A stretch of DNA of 64,000 nt from Liopterus haemorrhoidalis (taxonomy: Eukaryota; Arthropoda; Insecta; Coleoptera; Dytiscidae). Shown here piece after piece: positions 57,656 to 64,000 of this stretch. A program made the translations under genes and the position numbers. The stretch is taken from positions 372,001 through 436,000 of the forward strand of contig OZ020612.1 of assembly GCA_963971575.1 (NCBI GenBank), written 5' to 3'. Positions within the stretch are counted from its first letter, which is position 1. Each line of letters starts with the position of its first letter. A model generated the notes under the pieces. The model was not told where the DNA came from. It saw only the letters and a list, made by a program, of their open reading frames with translations, and ran no database searches.

Positions 57656-59237
57656 AACCTTAAAAAGGTCGGATGCCAACGAAATTTCTTAACAAGATAA
57701 CGAATGTGTCAGGTGATAATATGCCTTCATCCATAACTTTAAAAAACAAGTTACAGAGTTTGAATATTGTCATTCAAGCTTAGAAGATGTCCTCAGTAGT
57801 TCAATAGTAAACGTATATATTTCTTGTAAAAAACTTTTTTTTTATTTTGTACGTTTATTTGATGTTAATTTTGTTTCTAGTTTAATATTCTTATTTGCAA
57901 AATAAAATAATTCATCTTTAATAATTTAACTTTTTTCCTATCTTTTATAATATAATAATTTAACAAATAATAAAGAAGAGAAACATTTCTCAAAACCACC
58001 CTGTACCTTCTACCAACGACCTAACTAAACGGTTGTATCAGGGCAATTGTCAAGGGCGGTGGTATCTGAAGGGCGACGAATGCCTTATTTTTAGCCCTCC
58101 TTACTTATGAAAAATTCGTGAAGCTATTAGTTTACCAAAGGGCGTCAAAATCCTAGTTACGTCTCTGTCCTGTATACATGACATCTCCCTGTCCTTGATC
58201 CTCTGTCCTCCGTCCTTTATCTTCTATCTTCCATCTCCCATCTTCCATCTTCCATCCCCCAATATCAATGTCGCAGATGATTCAGCGAACAAATGTATTG
58301 AAATGTGTTTCAAGGAACGTGCTCCTCACCTTTGTTTGCAACCTTTCCCATTAGACATAAAATATCAGCAGGGCCCGGCATAGCGGCATAGCGGCACAGT
58401 GGCACACTGACACACCAGAGCACACCGGAGCACACCGGAGCACCTCGCATTACCAGATCCATAACTGGAATTCGTGATAGATCATTAGTGCACTCAGTAC
58501 GTGAGCCGAGTTACTTCTTATTACGAATGTAGATTGCGTTCATGGCGTTGTTCTGAACCCCTCTCGATCCCCTTGTCACCAACTCACCAGCCAACACCGA
58601 TATTTTCACGATCTCACAACGGCAAACTGAACAACACTATACTCACAAGTTTCTCATTCAAAACTAACAATCTGTAATAAAATCACTAACACAAACATTT
58701 AGGTGGAATTCTTTATAACAAAACTAACTTTTGAATCTCATTTCTCGAATAATTGGATTTATTATCCGCAGAATTAAAGACCGATGTGAAGACCTTATAC
58801 GGGGGTTGTCTCATACAGGGGCGGCGTTAGGCGTCGGCGACGTCGGCGACTGCCGACGGCCTTATTTTTTAACGTATCTTAATTTCGTATAATTAACCAA
58901 AAATTATACCACCATGTCAGGTATTTTAGAAAAACAACATGACTCTCTATGTAAAGCAAGGAATATTAAAAGAAAAGATGCAGAAAGAATGGTAAAGAAC
59001 CAAGTTAATACAGTCAAAAACTTTTTTTGTTGTTAAAAACCCGAAATTGTTGACGGGTTAAATAACGGTGTTATAATATTGAAATTAAAAAATATGTACT
59101 CACTTTGGAAGATTTAGAACTAAGTCTTCTTTAAAAACCTCTGCACATTGTTTTAACACAAAACACTAAATTAACACTATTTTTAATACTAACTTTTGAT
59201 TATTTACACTATTTTTAAAAACTGTTTCATTATTTTT
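57656..59237. other. No gene; polypyrimidine block and possible hAT end
   Basis: About 58183-58310 repeats the polypyrimidine block of 53960-54090. Around 58415-58440 GAGCACACCG is tandemly repeated. CAGGGGCGGCGTTAGGC at 58816 resembles a hAT left end but no partner with a matching duplication was found. Confidence 0.5.
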
Positions 59238-59884
59238 ACTGACCGCCACCATATATAAGGGAGGTATTGTGATCATACCAATTTTGACGTTTCGAGATTT
59301 CGATGGATCTCCACGAATTGAGGTTCCTACATAACGTTTTGACTATTTTTAGCATGATGTCTGTCGATCTATCTGTCCGTCCGTCTGTCTGTCTGTTCGT
59401 CCGTCTGTCTGTCTGTCTGTCCGTCTGTCTGTGTACACGTCCAGAGCAAATTCGGTTGAAAGGATTTTTACAAAACTTCATATTTAAGCTTCTGCCATCA
59501 ATAGCACAAGTTGATCAACTTTTGGTAAAAATCGGTTGACTAAAAATGGGAGTTTACTCGTGTCGATTTGAAGATTTTTGCGAATATTTCACAGCAGAAA
59601 AATATCTCGAAAAAATTTATTAAACAAAAGTTGCTATATAAGTAATTACTAATAACTTTTATTTGAGACGTTTTTTGATAAAACGAAAAATTTCGAATAA
59701 TTTCTGTAAAATTTTTCGAAGTCTCTATTTTTTCATATTTATATGTAACGTTTCCATGATCATGATAAATAATATCTCTGTTAGATAATATTATGTCAAG
59801 TTATTTCTACTCTGCTGCTAGAAAGTATTTTATACAAGTACTTTTGATGGCGGTCGGTCCTGTGGTGGCCACAGCTGATTTTTT
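59238..59884 (+). mobile_element. Family A copy, complete
   Basis: 5' repeat ACTGACCGCCA (59238-59248), conserved block, GTCT/GTCC run (about 59370-59432), full body, 3' repeat TGGCGGTCGGT (59848-59858), hairpin CTGTGGTGGCCACAG (59860-59874), CTGA and T-run. 647 bp, no target duplication. Confidence 0.9.
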
Positions 59885-61384
59885 AATTTGTGTTTGTTCA
59901 TGTAATTTTTGTTATTAATTCATAATTAATAATAAAACTCATATGGTACTCATAAATTTAATTTAACGTTTATTTGACCTAAAACTTTAAAATCATTAAT
60001 TTAATTTGATAAGCATGAAAATTAATTAAGTGTTAAGAACAAATAAGTGTAAATACTTATATTAAAATTAAGTGTATATAAATATGTATTTAAAATTAAT
60101 AATAACAGTTATGAGTTGTGTTTATAACTTTGTATAAAATATAGTGTTTAGTGGCTAAAAAGTCAAGCCAGAAAACTAGGCCAAATCAAGGTTTGTTTTT
60201 ATTATTGTTTTTTTTTTTTTTATTGAGAAATGAAAGAGGCCTCGCAAAGCTAATTTTGCCGACGTCCACGATTGGTCTAGCGCCGGCGCTGTGCAAAACG
60301 AAGTTTTCTAAAGGCGCTAGAAAAACTTAATATCCATTTACAAAGCACTATCATATATTATTTGCCGGCGCGAACAGGTTCTCTAAAAACATCTAACCAA
60401 GAGACCAAGTTCTCTAAAAAGCTTGGGAATTCCCCAACACAGTACTAAAACAGACTTATAGTAAAACATCTTAATTATGTATTTGTTTATTTATTTTTAT
60501 TTCATTTTATTCGCGTTTCTTATTATTATCTTCTCGGATCTAGACTCGGAAGTTGTTGATTTTTGTGTCGACTTCCCATCCCTGGTACAAATGGCCTTCA
60601 GCGTGTTTGTGAATAAATGATTGAACTGTGCGGTTGGACCGTACTTGTACAAAGTAAAAGAGATTGTATGAATATATCAATGAATTTGTATGTGAAACAG
60701 TGTTAGCTTATGTACAGAAAAGATGTCACTCATATGTTTTACACAGCACATAAGTACGCTACTTTTGTATAATATGATTGACTGAAAATTTTGTATATCT
60801 ACATTATATGAGTATAATAGGAACCATCGGTCTGCGGTGTCCAATAAGTCAAATAAATTGAAATATGTCCGTACCTTTCGATAAGAAAGTTGTGTGAACT
60901 GTGGTTTTTACTCTGCCCTTAAATGAGTTTCTTGGGTGTATATTCTACATGATGAGAATTAATTAAATCTAAATGATAAATAGGATTTAGGAAGGAAAAT
61001 GGAACACCCGTCGACAAGTGGGAAGGCCTCGCAAAAGATAAAGGGATCAGCAAAAGACGTGCCTTTAACCTAGAAGTTAGAGGAACGGATATACATACAC
61101 TCCTATTTATGATTTTTATAAAAGATTTTCTGTATATTTGCAAATACAAAATACTGTACAAAACAGATTGTAAGACAAAAACAATAAAAGAAGTCTATAA
61201 ATATAAATAAAGGTCTAATCATTTACACAGGAGCATGTAGAGGTCGTCATAGTATAGACAGTATCAGAAGTCATATAGTTCCCCGTACGAGAGCGTTTAC
61301 AGAGTGATAAACACAAGTCATACGGGGGACAGCGCTCAAACACGGCAAGTTCATCAATTAGATAACACTAAAACGATGAAGGAT
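59885..61384. other. No gene seen
   Basis: GCGCCGGCGC palindrome at about 60280 and unassigned AT-rich sequence. It includes the 3' flank of the minus-strand cuticle gene; a polyadenylation signal was not certain. Confidence 0.5.
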
Positions 61385-62584
61385 TTAATAGTGGTAGACG
61401 AGGTCACCATTGCGGGCCTTAGCTTCAACATGGGCAGCAGCGTTGGCGGCTTTACCAGCGGCTACTTCAGGGGTATCGAGTGGTACACCGTTTGGTCCGA
61501 TGACTGGGAGATGCTGGGGTCCAGCGTAGGAGTGAGCTACGTATGGGGCAGCATAGGCTACTGGAGCGGCGGCGTATCCATGATAAGCGGCTACTGGGGC
61601 AACTACAGCGTAGTCTCCGTTGCGGGCCTTGGCTTCAGCGTGGGCAACAGCGTTGGCGGCTTTGCCAGCGGCTACTTCGGGGGTGTCGAGTGGTACTCCA
61701 TTTGGTCCGATGACTGGGATGTGTTGTGGACCAGCATAAGCGTGAGCTACGTATGGGGTAGAATAGGCGAGTGGAGCAGCATATCCATGAGCATAAGTGG
61801 CTACTGGAGCGACTACAGCGAGATCTCCGTTGCGGGCTTTAGCTTCAACATGGGCAGCAGCGTTGGCGGCTTTACCGGCGGCTACTTCAGGGGTGTCGAG
61901 TGGTACACCGTTTGGTCCGATGACTGGGATGTGTTGTGGACCAGCGTAGGAGTGAGCTACGGCAACTGGGGCAGCATAAGCGAGTGGGGCAGCATAAGCT
62001 CCAAGAACTCCGCGACGTTTACGGTAGTGGACGAATGGATGGAGGACTCCGTTGCGGGCCTTAGCTTCAACATGAGCGGCGAAGTGGGCGGCCTTAGCGT
62101 GAGCTACTTCGGGGGTGTCGAGTGGAGCTCCAGAGTAGGCAACTGGGGCAGCATATCCGGTGGCATAACCGGCATATCCGGCATAAGCGGCTACTGGGGC
62201 GACAACAGCGAGATCTCCGTTGCGGGCTTTAGCTTCGACATGGGCAGCAGCGTTGGCGGCTTTGCCGGCGGCTACTTCAGGGGTGTCGAGTGGTACACCG
62301 TTTGGTCCGATGACTGGGATGTGTTGTGGACCGGCGTAGGAGTGAGCTACGTATGGGGTGGCATAGGCGAGTGGAGCGGCATATCCATGGGCATAGGTGG
62401 CGACGTGTCCAAGACGAGCAAGAGCCTCACCGTGGGCGGCGAAGTGGGAAGCCTTGGCGGCAGCTACATCAGCGGTATCGACCTGGTATCCATTATGGTC
62501 GAGGACTGGGACATGAGCGCCGTGGTAGGCTACTGGAGCGAGCACGCCAGCGTAAGCGGCGGCGAAGATGCAAGATACAACAAT
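61385..62584 (-). CDS. Repeat-type structural cuticle protein, last exon
   Basis: 399 codons plus stop. The exon starts after TTGTTTCTTTATTCTAG with IVVSCIFAAAYAG, the hydrophobic end of a signal peptide whose Met-coding exon 1 lies upstream (not found, perhaps beyond 64000). The mature part is Ala/Pro/Tyr/Val-rich. A motif IPVIGPNGVPLDTPEVAA with following KAANAAAHVEAKARNGD occurs at residues 85-124, 215-254, 285-324 and 355-394, the last three exactly 70 residues apart. A diverged N-terminal unit is at 22-60 and a shortened one at 152-179. Such DTPEVA-type proteins are known as stiff-cuticle components (18.7-like) of several insects. An RKRR run at 188-191 is odd for the family. GC content is well above that of the surroundings. 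It is secreted and, by family, extracellular. Confidence 0.9.
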   Translation of the reverse strand: MVVSCIFAAAYAGVLAPVAYHGAHVPVLDHNGYQVDTADVAAAKASHFAAHGEALARLGHVATYAHGYAAPLAYATPYVAHSYAGPQHIPVIGPNGVPLDTPEVAAGKAANAAAHVEAKARNGDLAVVAPVAAYAGYAGYATGYAAPVAYSGAPLDTPEVAHAKAAHFAAHVEAKARNGVLHPFVHYRKRRGVLGAYAAPLAYAAPVAVAHSYAGPQHIPVIGPNGVPLDTPEVAAGKAANAAAHVEAKARNGDLAVVAPVATYAHGYAAPLAYSTPYVAHAYAGPQHIPVIGPNGVPLDTPEVAAGKAANAVAHAEAKARNGDYAVVAPVAAYHGYAAAPVAYAAPYVAHSYAGPQHLPVIGPNGVPLDTPEVAAGKAANAAAHVEAKARNGDLVYHY

Positions 62585-63081
62585 CTAGAATAAAGAAACA
62601 ACTCGTGTTATACAAGAACGATTGCTAGATGATAATATATTGAGATGACTCGTTGCAATTAGGGTTTCTTCTCGAGTATTATCAAATTTAATGCTTTCTC
62701 GAGCTCGAGAACACGATTGTCTGATGAGACAAATAATGCTCTGTTAAAGTTTCATTTTAAAAATGATAAATACAAATTCTTTTAATTTTCTAATGAACAT
62801 TTTCATTTATTTTTGTGTTAATGTTTAATTTCCTGACTAAAATATTTAAATGAGGAAAAAGTTACTACATTTCGTGATATATGTAAATGTAACAACCTAT
62901 TGTATACCGTAAGGTTTGGTATATTAAAATCAGTATTCGTTACATAGTTTGCATTTTGATAAAACTTTAAATACTGCATAAATCTATCCAAAATATTCTA
63001 TTATTAATAGGTGCTATTATACACTCATCAAAATTTTCCAGGGATATTTGTTGAAATATTTGATGAGGTTGATCTCGAAAT
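62585..63081. other. Probable intron of the repeat cuticle gene
   Basis: AT-rich DNA upstream of the acceptor. No convincing short exon with ATG and GT was found. Confidence 0.45.
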
Positions 63082-63631
63082 AAAAAATCAGCTGTGGCCA
63101 CTACAGGACCAACCGTCATCACAAAGTACTTGTATAAAATTCATTCTAGCAGCAGAGTAGAAATAACTTGGCCAAATATTTTCCAATAGAGATATTATTG
63201 ATCATGACCATGGAAACGTTACATATAAGTATAAAAAAATAGATACTCAGAAAAAATTTCAAAAAATTTTTCAATATAATACATTTTTTTCGAAATATTT
63301 TTCTGTTGTTAAATATTCGCAAAAATCTTAAAGTAAACTCCCATTTCTAGTCAACCGATTTTTACCAAAAGATGATCAACTCGTGCCATTGATATCAAAA
63401 GCTTAAATATGAAGTTTCATAAAAATTATTTAGCCGAATTTGCTCTGTACGTGTACACAGACAGACGGACCGACAGACAGACAGACGAACAGACAGACCA
63501 ACAGACATCATGCTAAAAATAGTCAAAACGTTATGTAGGGACCTCAATTCGTGGAGATCCATCGAAATCTCGAAATGTTAAAATCAGTATGAACACAATA
63601 CTTCCTTAATATATGTTGGCAGTCGGTAAAA
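63082..63631 (-). mobile_element. Family A copy
   Basis: Minus-strand orientation. Hairpin side at left (AGCTGTGGCCACTACAG, one changed base in the stem), GACA run (about 63460-63507), conserved block, 5' repeat TGGCAGTCGGT (63617-63627). More mutated than the 59238 copy. Confidence 0.85.
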
Positions 63632-63639
63632 AGATTTCA

Positions 63640-64000
63640 GGAATATCCGAAAATTTCCGGGAAACACGATTTCCCGATACTGACTCTCGAAGATTCAAAA
63701 ATATCGGGAATTTAAAAATCCTAATATTGCGAAAATGATGCTCTACTTATTGACAGTTACTATTATAGTCATCACTGGTAATCTATAAAATTAGATGACT
63801 TCGGGAATTCCCGGAAATGCAGTTTCCCATTTCTGATTCTCGGAAATTCAAAAACATCAAAAATTTAAATTCCAGCTTTGAGAGACAAAATAATGCTTTG
63901 CATACTAGCAGTCACTATTATAGTCATCACTGGAAATCTACGAAAATTAAACAAAAAATATAATTTCCGAATTCCCGGGAATGCGAATTCCCGTTCCAGA
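63640..64000. repeat. ~155-bp tandem repeat, over two units, runs off window
   Basis: ACTATTATAGTCATCACTGG recurs 155 bp apart (about 63759 and 63914), and GGGAATTCCCGGAAATGC-type blocks recur with it. Related CCGGGAAACACGATTTCCCG sequence precedes the first unit. No gene. Confidence 0.75.

Noticed and set aside
58816..60292. Possible 1.5-kb hAT element from CAGGGGCGGCGTTAGGC to GCGCCGGCGCTG
   Set aside because: The ends match only loosely and the 8-bp flanks (GTCTCATA, TGCAAAAC) do not agree.
61304..62593. 429-residue plus-strand open frame
   Set aside because: It is the exact antisense of the repeat cuticle gene. The Ser/Gly/Trp-rich product mirrors the Ala/Pro/Tyr codons of the real frame, and the sense frame has a signal peptide, splice acceptor and known motif.
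1..64000. CRISPR arrays, rRNA, or TTAGG telomere arrays
   Set aside because: No regularly spaced direct repeats with unique spacers, no rRNA-like sequence and no TTAGG tandem run were seen. The direct repeats present are microsatellites, minisatellites or transposon copies.

Overview
The window looks like an insect nuclear genome: AT-rich, full of transposon remains, with two clear chitin-cuticle protein genes that have spliced structures. There is no prokaryotic operon structure, CRISPR array or rRNA. The order cannot be fixed from sequence alone. The style of both cuticle proteins (a Rebers-Riddiford protein with two domains, and an Ala/Pro/Tyr-rich protein with DTPEVA repeats) fits Hemiptera or another hemipteroid or orthopteroid insect.

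Host genes. (1) + strand, 22674-26288: a secreted cuticle protein of 543 residues with two RR chitin-binding domains. It has a TATA box, a short first exon coding the start of the signal peptide, a 1,983-bp intron loaded with transposon debris, and one long second exon. (2) - strand, 61385-62584: the last exon (399 residues) of a repeat-type cuticle protein built on a 70-residue period; its first exon was not found. (3) - strand, about 53123-53264: an exon coding most of a THAP-type zinc finger, host or transposase-derived. I see no other host gene I can defend.

Mobile DNA fills most of the rest. Four groups carry a GACA/GTCT (or CACACATAC) microsatellite near one end. Families A (seven main copies plus a fragment) and B (two near-complete copies plus end fragments) both show a 5' subterminal inverted repeat, a GTCT microsatellite, a matching 3' subterminal inverted repeat, then a hairpin and a T-run. 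This is the layout known for non-autonomous Helentrons (HINEs, DINE-1). Families D and E are less complete. Family C is a fold-back element (two copies) with arms over 200 bp. Other elements are a 600-bp PIF/Harbinger-like MITE (three copies), four groups of mariner/IS630-type elements (two with DD41D spacing), four hAT MITEs with 8-bp target duplications, a TTAA-flanked MITE, tRNA-derived SINEs, 3' ends of several LINEs, and two hammerhead-ribozyme-like cores of the kind found in Penelope-like elements.

Layout. 1-17.4 kb: families A, B and C, mariners, PIF-like copy 1 and a LINE nested in it. 17.4-21.3 kb: MITE, hammerhead-like motifs, LINE, family D. 21.3-27.6 kb: mariner, then the RR cuticle gene. 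27.6-31.0 kb: two nested mariner loci. 31-39 kb: LINE ends and old repeats. 39-47 kb: nested hAT/DD41D, SINE, family A, the most complete family B copy, mariner, hAT MITE. 48.4-52 kb: PIF-like copies 2 and 3, a 16-bp tandem array and a degenerate ~145-bp array. 53-57.7 kb: THAP exon, LINE, old family B-like DNA. 59-64 kb: family A, the repeat cuticle gene, family A, and a 155-bp tandem repeat running off the window.
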